Positions 30,107 to 37,696 of a DNA stretch of 64,000 bases are shown in pieces. Position 1 is the stretch's first letter; each line of letters starts with the position of its first letter. A program made the position numbers and the translations under genes. The notes below the pieces were generated by a model. That model had not been told where the DNA came from. It was given only the letters and a program-made list of their open reading frames with translations, and ran no database searches. The stretch comes from JAMXLO01 sp963799415 (lineage in GTDB: Bacteria; Pseudomonadota; Alphaproteobacteria; Acetobacterales; Acetobacteraceae): positions 99,401 to 163,400 of the forward strand of contig CAWCXI010000041.1 in NCBI GenBank assembly GCA_963799415.1, given 5' to 3'.

Positions 30107-30934
30107 ATGAGCGACCCCCGTGCCGCACTGGAAGCGATAGGCGTGCTGCCGGACACCGAGATCGACATCGGTGACGCGGCCTTACAGCTCGCCCGCGTCG
30201 ACGCACCAGCCTCCGACTGGCATGCGGCGCGCGCGCACTTGTCTGATCTGGCGCGCGATGCAGTGGACTTGGCCAACACGATCGGCACCAACGATCTGTC
30301 GATGCGCGCTGAGGCGCTCGCGGGTCTTATCGCCGGCCGATACGCTTATAGCGGCGATGCGCAGACGTATGACGATCTCGCCAACGCCAACCTGATCAGT
30401 GTGATCCAGCGTCGCAGAGGACTGCCGGTCTCTCTAGGCATCATCTGGCTGCACACCGCCCGCGCTGCGGGGTGGGGCGCGCATGGCGTGGACTTCCCGG
30501 CGCACTTCCTGGTGGCACTCGAAGGCAAAAGCGTGCAGGCTGTGATCGACGTGTTCGGGGGCGGCGTCACGCTCGACGCGCGGGACCTGCGCGTGCTGCT
30601 GAAGCGCGTGGAAGGCGAGAAGGCCGAACTGCGTCCTGGTCTGCTGCGGCCGATGAACGCGCGCCGGGTGCTGCTGCGGCTGCAGAACAACATCGTGAGC
30701 CGGAGGTTGCAGGCGGGTGATCTGCCTGGCGCGCTGACCTGCACCGAGGACATGCTGCGCATCGCGCCGGATCACGCGGATCTTTGGCGACAGGCCGCGG
30801 TGATGAACCAGCGCCTCGATCGCGTTGGCGCCGCGCTGCGGTGCTTCGAGCACTTCCTTGCGCTGGTTCCGGAAGGTGACGCGGCCAGCCGCATCCGTGG
30901 TGCGATGGACGAACTTCGTACACGACTGAATTAG
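30107..30934 (+). CDS. SirB1-family transglutaminase-like/TPR protein
   Basis: 275 residues. The N-terminal two-thirds match the SirB1 (Transglut_core2) family: YDDLANANLISVIQRRRGLPVSLGIIW and the AHGVDFPAHFLVAL segment, where a transglutaminase-like His would lie. The C-terminal ~90 residues contain a TPR-like pair (GALTCTEDMLRIAPDHADLW, GAALRCFEHFLALVPEGDA). The biochemical role of the family is unsettled. It stands alone on the plus strand between thiC and the glycosyltransferase. Confidence 0.85.
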   Translation: MSDPRAALEAIGVLPDTEIDIGDAALQLARVDAPASDWHAARAHLSDLARDAVDLANTIGTNDLSMRAEALAGLIAGRYAYSGDAQTYDDLANANLISVIQRRRGLPVSLGIIWLHTARAAGWGAHGVDFPAHFLVALEGKSVQAVIDVFGGGVTLDARDLRVLLKRVEGEKAELRPGLLRPMNARRVLLRLQNNIVSRRLQAGDLPGALTCTEDMLRIAPDHADLWRQAAVMNQRLDRVGAALRCFEHFLALVPEGDAASRIRGAMDELRTRLN

Positions 30935-31077
30935 CGCAGCTTGGGCCGGCCGCGCTGGGGTTTCGATTCTTGCGCCGCAGTAGCGAGAGTGAAATGCCAG
31001 CGCCATGTTTGGCGCAAGCATGTAAAGCAGCGCGGTTTTGTCATACAATTCGGCGGACATCTCGAGGAGATCCGTTG

Positions 31078-32380
31078 GTGCGCGGGAAGCTGAGCGCGGT
31101 CGTTATCGCCTACAACCGTGCGCCGCTATTCGGAACCTGCGCGCGCGCCCTGGGGTTTGCCGACGAGGTTATCGTAGTTGACAAATCGTCCACCGATGAC
31201 ACTCCGGCGATCGCCGCGCAGCACGCCGACCGTGTAATCACCGTCCCCTGGTCGCCGACGGTAGAAGAGACCCGCGCCTTCGCCGTGGGGCAATGCACGC
31301 ACGACTGGATCATCTGCCTGGATGACGACGAATGCCTCAACATCGAGGCCATCCGTTTCATCCAAACTGAGCTGGCGGCCCCGCGCGCGGATGTCTATGG
31401 GTTGTTACAGCGCCATTATATCCTCGGCACGCATGACGAGGCCGCGTATTATTGGCCGGAGTATCAGATCAGATTGTTTCGCCGCGGGGCCGTGACGTTC
31501 AGCGGCACGGTGCACGGCGGTACGGTGGTGCACTCCGAAAGCGTAATGCAGGTGGCTCCAGACACAGGCGTGGCCATCCACCATCTCTCGCATCAGGACG
31601 TGGCGCAGTGGATTGAGAAGACCAATCGGTATACTTCACGCCTCGATCGTGAGCGGGTGACGGATCATGGGCAGAGCCTTGCCAGCTTCGCACATGGCAC
31701 AATCGATCACTGGCTTTCGCGAACGCGCAACGTCTCGCCAGGCGGTTATCCTGAAGCGGTCGCAGGTACTGCGCTCGACCTATGACCTGATTGACCGGCT
31801 GAAGACTTGGGAAGAGGAGCGGGGGCTGGACGGCGCGGCAGAGTTCCAGCGTATCTGTGCCGCGCTCGATGCGGAGTATGCCACACTCGGCGCAGCGCGT
31901 GACCGGGGAGGCGAGGCAGTGACTGCCGCGCCAGCCTCGCCGAGGACTTTGGATGAGCACGACGTCTTGCGAAAGCGATTGGCTGACTTCCGCGCTCACC
32001 ACGAAGCGTTGACGGTCGAGCGCGACGCGCACGCGTCCGAGGCAACGCGGTTGGCGAGCGATTTGTCCCTGCTCGCAATGGCACAGGAACAAACGCAGCG
32101 TGCCTTGGACGCCGAGCGGCTGCGGGCAGAGCAGGTCGGGGATGAGCGCAGCCGCGCTCAGGTCGAATCCATCGCGCAGCGTCAGCGCGCGGAACAGGCC
32201 GAGTCACGCATCGCGGTGCTGGAGCGCGATCACGACCTGCTGCAGCGAGACCACAACCTGCTGCATCGCGATCACAACTTGCTGCAGCACGACCGCAATC
32301 TGCTGCAGGGTTCGCTGCGCCTATTCTTGCGCGGTTACCTGCCGCTGCTGCGGCGTCACCTGTTGGGTCAGCGGCCGTAG
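31078..32380 (+). CDS. Family 2 glycosyltransferase (WaaE-like) with coiled-coil tail, one +1 frameshift
   Basis: GT-A fold glycosyltransferase: KLSAVVIAYNRAPLFGTCAR opens the nucleotide-sugar fold, EVIVVDKSSTDDT follows, and the metal-binding DDDE motif is in WIICLDDDECLN. An extra G at 31765-31766 separates GGYPEAVA from LRSTYDLIDRLKTWEEERGL, which together form the conserved C-terminal region of LPS-core-type family-2 enzymes. Corrected length is about 433 residues. The last ~130 residues are a charged coiled coil with four tandem 7-residue units (RDHNLLQ type). The start is GTG 31078 behind GAGGAGA. The 3' end overlaps the convergent prenyltransferase gene by 13 bases. Confidence 0.85.
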
Positions 32381-33249
32381 CGGCGCTTGCGTTGCTGGAA
32401 TGCGCGAACCGCACGCAGGAAATCGATCTTGCGGAACGCAGGCCATAGCACATCGGAGAAGTAGAACTCGCTATAGGCGCTCTGCCACAGCAGGAAGCCC
32501 GAAAGGCGCAACTCGCCGCTGGTGCGGATGATCAGATCCGGCTCGGGCGTGCCGGCAAGGTAGAGATACCGGCCGATCTGCTCGGGACAAACCGCCTCGA
32601 CGATGTCGGGCAATGACGCGCCATCCTGCATCGCCTTGGTCAGCATCTCGCGCACTGCATCGGCGATCTCCTCATGGCCGCCATAGGCAACCGCGATCGA
32701 CAGCAGCATCGTGTCGTAGTCTGCGGTGGCCGACTCAGCGGCGCGTATTGCCGCAATGGTGCTGACCGGCAGAAGCTCCAGCCGGCCAATCGCCTGCACC
32801 CGGACGCGCCGCCGGTGGATCTGGGGGTCGCTGACCAAGGCACGCAGCTTCACCTCCAGTGCGCCGAGGATACCGGCCACCTCCTGCGGCTGGCGCGCGA
32901 GATTATCGGTCGAGCACACCCACAAGGTGACAGCTGGGATCGACAATTCGCCGCACCAGTCGAGCAAGTCGTCGAGTTTCTGTGCGCCCTGAGCATAGAC
33001 CTTCAGTGGATCCAGCACGCCGGACAGCCTGCCGAAGCGACGATTGCCATCGAGGATGATCCCGATATGTCGTGGCGGCGGGCACTGCAACACCTGGGCG
33101 AGCAGGCGGCGGCCATACAGCGCATAGATCGGCCGCGTCAGGCTCTGTCTAATGAGGTGCCGCCAGCGCTGCCAGGCAGGTGCCGCAACCTCGGTGCGCG
33201 CGACGGCAGCAGCGAGTTCGCTCACCAACTGCGTCGTCCGATCAGGCAT
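32368..33249 (-). CDS. Cis-prenyltransferase (UppS-family isoprenyl diphosphate synthase), variant
   Basis: 293 residues. The catalytic motif HIGIILDGNRRFGR (about residues 57-70) replaces the usual DGNGRWA of undecaprenyl diphosphate synthase; DGNRR forms occur in short-chain or atypical Z-prenyl synthases. Downstream motifs LWVCSTDNLARQPQEV, AVAYGGHEEI and PEPDLIIRTSGELRLSGFLLWQ are intact. An N-terminal extension of about 50 residues precedes the core. I chose ATG 33249; a longer frame to 33444 has unconserved sequence. The product (undecaprenyl or a shorter Z-prenyl diphosphate) cannot be decided here. Upstream hydrolase and a short open frame may be in the same unit. Confidence 0.85.
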   Translation of the reverse strand: MPDRTTQLVSELAAAVARTEVAAPAWQRWRHLIRQSLTRPIYALYGRRLLAQVLQCPPPRHIGIILDGNRRFGRLSGVLDPLKVYAQGAQKLDDLLDWCGELSIPAVTLWVCSTDNLARQPQEVAGILGALEVKLRALVSDPQIHRRRVRVQAIGRLELLPVSTIAAIRAAESATADYDTMLLSIAVAYGGHEEIADAVREMLTKAMQDGASLPDIVEAVCPEQIGRYLYLAGTPEPDLIIRTSGELRLSGFLLWQSAYSEFYFSDVLWPAFRKIDFLRAVRAFQQRKRRYGR

Positions 33250-33460
33250 TGCGGCCAGTCGCGGCGGCCGGTCGTGGAGCCGCGGCTGCTCTCCAGTGGT
33301 GCCTGCATTGGTCCATTGCAAAGCTGCGCGTTTCCTCCAGCCCCGGCGACAAGGCACCGAAATACCCGGTAGGCACCGCGCCGGGCGACGCGGGTCGAGG
33401 CATCGGTGGCGCGACCTTGTAGCTGAAATCCGACAGATAGCCATCTCGCGGCGAAGGCAC
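33242..33460 (-). CDS. Possible small protein between the hydrolase and prenyltransferase genes
   Basis: A 72-codon frame from GTG 33460, three bases after the hydrolase stop, to a TGA at 33244-33242 that overlaps the prenyltransferase start. Third positions are strongly G/C and the spacing suits translational coupling, but the sequence (containing YLSDFSYKVAPP and VPTGYFGALSPGLEE) is not recognised. Given other +1 shifts in the window, it might also be a misread extension of a neighbour. Tentative. Confidence 0.35.
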   Translation of the reverse strand: MPSPRDGYLSDFSYKVAPPMPRPASPGAVPTGYFGALSPGLEETRSFAMDQCRHHWRAAAAPRPAAATGRNA

Positions 33461-33462
33461 GC

Positions 33463-34362
33463 CTACCCGCCGCACGCGCTGTGCGCCGAAACGAATTGCA
33501 GAGTGGCCTCGCGCGCCGGCGCCAGAAATACCAGCGGCGAGCCGAATGCCTCGATCATCGTCAAATGGCCCACGTCCGGATACAGTTCATCGCGGACGCT
33601 GACGCCCGCGTCGCGCAGTCGTGCGGCGAGTTGCAGCGTGTTGCGTGGATCGATGGTATGGTCCTCGCGGCCCGCCAGCAGCAGCATCGGTGGCGCCCTT
33701 GCCGATACATGGTCAATCGGCTGGGCGTGTGGCCATTCCGCTTCGGGACCGAAGATTCCCGTCATGTCGGCGCGGCCAACCGTCTGGAAATCATACGGCG
33801 CGGCCAAGCCGATCACGCCACAGATATCGCTGCCAAAGGACAGATCAACAGATTGCAGATAACCCGGATCCAGCGCCAGAAGCACCGCGATCTGGCCACC
33901 GGCTGAATGGCCCATCAGAAACAGGCGATGTGCGTCGCCACCGAACCTTCCTGCGTTCGCATGCGCCCAGCCGACCGCGGCGGCCGCATCGTTCATGAAT
34001 GCGGGAAAGCGGACTGCCGGATACAACCGGTAATCGGGGATTACGGCCAGCACACCGCGTGCCGCCAAGGCCGCTCCGACGAAGCGATACGTTTCCTTCG
34101 ATCCGGACGTCCAACCGCCACCGTAGAAGAACACCAACACCGGTGCCGGCGCGGCGGCCGCACGCGGGGCATAGACGTCGAGCGTGTGTCGCAGGCCGGA
34201 GGCGTAGGCGATGTCGCGTGTCTGCGTGATGCCATCGCGAGGAGCCAGTGCGTTGAGCAGTGGGGTCGCCGAGCAGAAGTGCAACATCACGACCACGATC
34301 AGGGTCGCGGGGCTCCTGACAGTAATGTGGCGTTGTTGATAGCGAAAGCGGCCAGCCGACAT
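33463..34362 (-). CDS. Alpha/beta hydrolase (BD-FAE/esterase-lipase type)
   Basis: 299 residues with an N-terminal hydrophobic segment (SPATLIVVVMLHFCSATPLL) that is a signal or anchor. The oxyanion motif FFYGGGWTSGSKET corresponds to the HGGG loop, the nucleophile elbow is GHSAGGQ, and late Asp/His regions are LLAGREDHTID and YPDVGHLTMIE. This layout fits carboxylesterases of the kynurenine formamidase/BD-FAE-like group. The start is ATG 34362 with AGGAGA in front; an open frame upstream to 34740 is noncoding in character. Confidence 0.87.
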   Translation of the reverse strand: MSAGRFRYQQRHITVRSPATLIVVVMLHFCSATPLLNALAPRDGITQTRDIAYASGLRHTLDVYAPRAAAAPAPVLVFFYGGGWTSGSKETYRFVGAALAARGVLAVIPDYRLYPAVRFPAFMNDAAAAVGWAHANAGRFGGDAHRLFLMGHSAGGQIAVLLALDPGYLQSVDLSFGSDICGVIGLAAPYDFQTVGRADMTGIFGPEAEWPHAQPIDHVSARAPPMLLLAGREDHTIDPRNTLQLAARLRDAGVSVRDELYPDVGHLTMIEAFGSPLVFLAPAREATLQFVSAHSACGG

Positions 34363-34749
34363 CGCGCGTCTCCTGCGAGCATGCGATCGGCTCACGGCGT
34401 GGCCTGGAAATGCTAAGGAAGTGCAAACGAGCTGGTCGGAGTGAGAAGATTCGAACCCCGGCCCCTGCAGCTTGCGTAGGTTCAAGTGCACAACCGGCGA
34501 GTGTGGCAGCCTAGCCGGCGCAAACCGGCCCGGCTCCGTCGCGCGGGCACTGTGCTTGGGTTGCAGGGCCCGTTTGTTCCCCAAATGCCTTAGCGGTTTC
34601 GGCCATGTGACCACGATGGGTGCGCGCCGCTCGCTGGCGCCGAGGGCAGAACAGCTTGAATTCGCCTGGCAACTGTTGAAACGGAAGCGAGGCCGACGGG
34701 GGTAAGGGCACGGCTTGGTGTTCGCCAGCTCCCGTGACACTGCATCGGC
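34363..34749. other. Gene-free region containing the tRNA-Pro 3' fragment
   Basis: 387 bases with no supported gene. It holds the hydrolase promoter area at its left end and, at 34433-34470, a partial copy of tRNA-Pro that I interpret as an attachment-site remnant. The rest shows no conserved structure that I can recognise. Confidence 0.6.
34433..34470 (-). repeat. tRNA-Pro 3'-end fragment, probable attachment-site remnant
   Basis: Matches the 3' part (CCA end, acceptor strand, T arm, variable loop and part of the anticodon stem) of the intact tRNA-Pro at 36372-36448 in the same orientation, at 36 of 38 positions with one base missing. No D arm or 5' acceptor strand follows, so it is not a functional tRNA. 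Such duplicates mark the far end of elements integrated into tRNA genes. Confidence 0.8.
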
Positions 34750-35055
34750 ATGGCGCTACGCTATAAGAGCCGCGCACATGCGTGGCAGGGGGGCGCATCC
34801 GTGATCCCTAATGTTGGCCTATCGCCCGGCGTACTCGCACTCGGACCCGTCCAGCTACGTCCGCGCTCTCTCTCGCTGGAACCCCGCCAGGTTCGCCTTC
34901 GCGCGATCGGCACCGACCCTTACCCCGGCATCTTTGGCCGCGAACGCGAGCCGAGCCATTCGGCTTACTTGCGGACCATTGACGTGAGCGATCCCAATGT
35001 CGACGCTTGGGTGAGGGCGCTGTTTGCCAGATTGAACCGGCCATCTGACGGTTAA
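34750..35055 (+). CDS. Hypothetical protein in the tRNA-Pro island
   Basis: A 101-residue frame of unrecognised family. Conserved-looking segments are PRSLSLEPRQVRLRAIGTDP and LRTIDVSDPNVDAWVRALF. It has no signal peptide or membrane span. Codon use is less biased than in neighbours. An internal GTG at 34801 could be the true start. Its stop lies four bases before the next gene, so they are probably one unit. Confidence 0.45.
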   Translation: MALRYKSRAHAWQGGASVIPNVGLSPGVLALGPVQLRPRSLSLEPRQVRLRAIGTDPYPGIFGREREPSHSAYLRTIDVSDPNVDAWVRALFARLNRPSDG

Positions 35056-35059
35056 GGCG

Positions 35060-35479
35060 ATGCCGATGCAACCAACGACGGCCGACTGGCTGCGACGAGC
35101 GGCTGACGCATGGTCTGACGCCGAGGCCGATGCAACGCAAGACCAGGAAGCGAGACGCGCTAAGGTAATTCTCGCTGAGGGGTACCAGCGTCTGGCGAAG
35201 CATGCTGCGTTTCTAGCGGAAGGTGATGCTTACCCATCGGCGCGGAAGCTGCGCGCACCGCTGCTGTTTGGGAGCCTGATGCGGGGCTTGGTGGCATCGC
35301 TGGTGACGCCTTTTCTGTTGCTGGCAGCGCTGGGAATCGGCCTCTTGGTTGTCGCTCCGCTGAAGAATCCTGGTAATATTCCTGAAATCCGCCGTCGCAG
35401 GCGGTGGTGGCTCGTGGTTGATATAGCAACTGCCCTGCTGGGGGTGGCTACGCTCGATTGGCTGGTGGATGCGTTCTGA
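35060..35479 (+). CDS. Hypothetical two-span membrane protein in the tRNA-Pro island
   Basis: 139 residues: a hydrophilic N-terminal helix (about 1-70), then two hydrophobic segments, LVTPFLLLAALGIGLLVV near residues 82-99 and WWLVVDIATALLGVATLDWL near 116-135, with a basic linker RRRRR between. No family recognised. It follows the previous small gene by four bases and precedes a hairpin terminator. Confidence 0.55.
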   Translation: MPMQPTTADWLRRAADAWSDAEADATQDQEARRAKVILAEGYQRLAKHAAFLAEGDAYPSARKLRAPLLFGSLMRGLVASLVTPFLLLAALGIGLLVVAPLKNPGNIPEIRRRRRWWLVVDIATALLGVATLDWLVDAF

Positions 35480-35545
35480 TTCGTGGCGGGTGGTTGGTGA
35501 CGTGCCGCGGCGGGCGCGCTTGAGTGGCCTGTGGGCGGCAAAGAA

Positions 35546-35572
35546 AGCCCCGCCCGAGCTTGGGGCGGGGCT
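35546..35572 (+). terminator. GC-rich hairpin, probable terminator
   Basis: AGCCCCGCCC (35546-35555) pairs with GGGCGGGGCT (35563-35572), giving a ten-base stem and seven-base loop. It follows the two-span membrane protein gene by 66 bases. A T-run is lacking. Confidence 0.6.
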
Positions 35573-35760
35573 AGGCTTAGGTATCTCAATGAGCCGGATA
35601 GCAATCCGGACACGCCATGATAGCGCGTCCCACGTCCGGATGTCACGGCGGCTACCCAGGCATCTGGCTAACGAGCGCCGAGGAGATTGCAGAAAGGAAG
35701 ACTTTTCGGCAAACTCCGCAGATCAGGTAATGACAGAGACAGAAACAGGGGGACGAAACT

Positions 35761-36204
35761 ATGACGTTGTTCAGGTCCGTGGCTGCCGGTGTGGCAGTGA
35801 TCTCCGCCGCAGCTTGCACTCCTCAGCCCCCGCCGCCTTCTCCAGCTGTCGCAGCCGCAGTGCAACAGCTGCCACCAGGGAGGGTTTACGTCTTCCATTC
35901 GACGGCGCAGGCCAGCTGCCCTGCACTTGACTGGCACGTCGTGCTGGACCCCAACGGCACTCTCGACGGCATAATTGCCTGGAATAACATGCAGTCGCTG
36001 GCTCATGCCTCGGGAAGCACCAACGCGCAGAGCAGAACATTCCAGATGAGTGCGAAGGAAGTCGGTGGCCGGGGCCGCACAGCCAACATCACTGGTACGA
36101 TCAGACAGGACGGGTTCCTCGTCGCCAATATTTCTGGACCGGCTGTAAATTGTCAGGGCATCACTGTGGGCTGGTTCGTCCCACCACCGCCGGGCGGCGG
36201 CTAA
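35761..36204 (+). CDS. Secreted lipoprotein-like hypothetical protein
   Basis: 147 residues with an N-terminal signal MTLFRSVAAGVAVISAAAC, whose cysteine at residue 19 fits a lipobox, followed by a proline-rich linker (TPQPPPPSP). The mature domain contains two further cysteines (ASCPALDW, VNCQGITV) that could form a disulfide, and an alternating beta pattern (DGFLVANISG). It ends in a Pro/Gly-rich tail. No family assigned. A strong intrinsic terminator follows at 36225. Confidence 0.65.
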   Translation: MTLFRSVAAGVAVISAAACTPQPPPPSPAVAAAVQQLPPGRVYVFHSTAQASCPALDWHVVLDPNGTLDGIIAWNNMQSLAHASGSTNAQSRTFQMSAKEVGGRGRTANITGTIRQDGFLVANISGPAVNCQGITVGWFVPPPPGGG

Positions 36205-36224
36205 TATACGTTAGGCCAGATGAG

Positions 36225-36250
36225 CGGCGCCCTGTTGGGCGCCGTTTCTG
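36225..36250 (+). terminator. Intrinsic terminator after the lipoprotein-like gene
   Basis: CGGCGCCC (36225-36232), a TGTT loop and GGGCGCCG (36237-36244) form an eight-pair GC stem followed by TTTCTGT. This is the clearest Rho-independent terminator in the window. Confidence 0.85.
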
Positions 36251-36371
36251 TATCTGGTGATCGCGGCACGGCCGCCAAATGTGGAAAGGCCGCCCGTAGC
36301 GGAGCGGCCAGTTGGTGACGCACCGCGGGCCAGTGGCAACGCGAGCGATTTGTGCTCATCTGAATTTTTGC

Positions 36372-36448
36372 TGGTCGGAGTGAGAGGATTCGAACCTCCG
36401 GCCCCTGCGTCCCGAACACAGTGCTCTACCAGGCTGAGCTACACTCCG
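36372..36448 (-). tRNA. tRNA-Pro (anticodon CGG)
   Basis: The 77-base minus-strand sequence folds as a cloverleaf. The 5' strand CGGAGTG pairs with CACTCCG, the D arm contains AGCTCAGCCTGGTAGAGC, the anticodon loop is TTCGGGA (anticodon CGG), the T arm contains GGTTCGAATCC, and CCA is genome-encoded. Its 3' part is duplicated at 34433. Confidence 0.97.
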
Positions 36449-36496
36449 GCCAAGGCGGCGCATATAGCCCCGGGCGGTTCCTGCGGCAAGGCAGCG

Positions 36497-37087
36497 TCAC
36501 AGGCGCGCTGTCTCTCCGCGCGCCCCGCGATGGAGGTGTGCCAGGCGCTGGAGCACGGCGGGAACGCTGTCCAGCACCTCGTAGAACCACCTCGCCTCCG
36601 GGTCCGCGAAATCGGCCGCTATTGTCGCCTCGATCGTGGCAAGGAAGGGCGCGGCCGAACCAGCGACATCGCAGATCAGCACCGGCTTGGCATGCAGCCC
36701 GAGTTGGCGCCATGTGATGATCTCGATGGTCTCGTCGAGCGTGCCCAGGCCCCCTGGCAGTGAGATGAAGGCGTCAGCGGCCTCGAACATGCGCTGCTTC
36801 CGGCTGTGCATGGAATCGGTGACGATCAGCTCGGTGATCGCAGGGTGGGCCACCTCGCGCTGGGTCAGGAACTCCGGGATGACGCCGGTCACCGTGCCGC
36901 CGGCGGCGAGGGCGGCGTCGGCCATGACCCCCATCAGGCCGATGCGTCCACCGCCATAGACAAGCCGGATGCCGGCGCACGCGAGCCCATGCCCGAGCGC
37001 TTGCGCGGAATTGCGGTATGCGGGATCGTTTCCCGTACGGGAGCCACAGAACACGGCGACGGCGTGGATATTTGGCATGGGTGGCAA
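36497..37087 (-). CDS. LOG family protein (TIGR00730, cytokinin-riboside 5'-monophosphate phosphoribohydrolase-like)
   Basis: 196 residues with a Rossmann fold. The signature PGGLGTLDE is near residue 110-118, SRKQRM near 94-99, and the N-terminal VAVFCGSRTGNDPAY and VYGGGRIGLMG are conserved. Family members cleave N-glycosidic bonds of nucleoside 5'-monophosphates; many bacterial ones act on AMP or an unknown nucleotide. The stop is 49 bases from the tRNA-Pro gene, which is co-oriented. Confidence 0.92.
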   Translation of the reverse strand: MPPMPNIHAVAVFCGSRTGNDPAYRNSAQALGHGLACAGIRLVYGGGRIGLMGVMADAALAAGGTVTGVIPEFLTQREVAHPAITELIVTDSMHSRKQRMFEAADAFISLPGGLGTLDETIEIITWRQLGLHAKPVLICDVAGSAAPFLATIEATIAADFADPEARWFYEVLDSVPAVLQRLAHLHRGARGETARL

Positions 37088-37199
37088 TGTGGCCGTCGGC
37101 CGTTGATTTCGCCACCTGTTTCGCAGCGGAGCCTGGAATATTGGCGACGACCCGGCGTCCTGCTTTTCACCACCGCGGTGGCGGTGTTCGGGGGGATTG

Positions 37200-37643
37200 A
37201 TGAAGCAGCGGTATGTATTGCTGGCGGTCCTGTTACTGGCTGGTGCGGGCGTTCCCGCGGCGAGGGCCGACGGGCCGGATCCGATCGAGACACGCCAGGC
37301 AGGTCAGGATCTGATGATTTCGGTCTACACGCTTATTCGCGGGGTTGTGGCGACCAAGGGTGACGTGAAGACGGTGGAAAGGCCGGCCAAGGCGATGGCA
37401 CGTTGGATGCGGCAGTTCCCGACGCAGTTCCCGCCGGGAACCGAACAGGGGCACAACACCCGCGCATTGCCGGCGGTCTGGAGCGACCGGGAAGGCTTTC
37501 TGAAGACCGCGAACGAACTGGTGGAAGCGACGACGAAGCTGTCGGAGCTTGCCAGGGCAGACAACGCCGACGGCGTTGCCACGCAGGTCAAGGTCGTGGG
37601 TGACGTCTGCGAGGCTTGCCACCGGACTTATCGGGCGCGGTAA
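37200..37643 (+). CDS. Cytochrome c' family protein (class II c-type)
   Basis: 147 residues with a Sec signal (YVLLAVLLLAGAGVPAARA) and a C-terminal haem-attachment motif CEACH (in DVCEACHRTYR), the position typical for class II cytochromes c. An amphipathic four-helix bundle pattern fills the middle (LMISVYTLIRGVVATKGD; ELVEATTKLSELARAD). These periplasmic proteins bind NO or act in electron transfer. I chose ATG 37200 over the adjacent TTG. It is divergent from the LOG gene. Confidence 0.88.
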   Translation: MKQRYVLLAVLLLAGAGVPAARADGPDPIETRQAGQDLMISVYTLIRGVVATKGDVKTVERPAKAMARWMRQFPTQFPPGTEQGHNTRALPAVWSDREGFLKTANELVEATTKLSELARADNADGVATQVKVVGDVCEACHRTYRAR

Positions 37644-37653
37644 GCGTTGCTTC

Positions 37654-37690
37654 TTCCCCCTAACCCCCTCCCGCGAGGGGAGGGGGTTGG
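37654..37690. repeat. G/C-rich palindromic repeat, copy 4
   Basis: AACCCCCTCCC (37662-37672) and GGGAGGGGGTT, with a GCGA loop, form a near-perfect hairpin. It lies exactly between the convergent cytochrome c' and amidohydrolase stops, so it may act as a two-way terminator. Confidence 0.75.
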
Positions 37691-37696
37691 CGTGAG

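Larger units (their letters stand above)
34433..36448. mobile_element. Putative ~2-kb tRNA-Pro-associated island
   Basis: Bounded by an intact tRNA-Pro on the right and a directly repeated 3' tRNA fragment on the left, which is the arrangement left by site-specific integration into a tRNA 3' end. Contents are three small unrecognised or secreted proteins and two hairpin terminators. No integrase is present, so the element is either a deletion remnant or was moved in trans. Confidence 0.6.

Noticed and set aside
32225..32308. CRISPR-like tandem repeat
   Set aside because: Contiguous 21-bp units without spacers, in frame within a coiled-coil tail.
33250..33444. Prenyltransferase start at ATG 33444
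   Set aside because: The added 65 residues are Arg/Cys/Pro-rich without conservation and overlap a better open frame.
34433..34510. A second tRNA-Pro gene
   Set aside because: Only the 3' half is present, with no matching 5' acceptor strand or D arm and a missing base in the T-arm region.
35469..35930. A 153-codon frame overlapping the lipoprotein-like gene
   Set aside because: It runs through a terminator hairpin and the start of a better gene with signal peptide.
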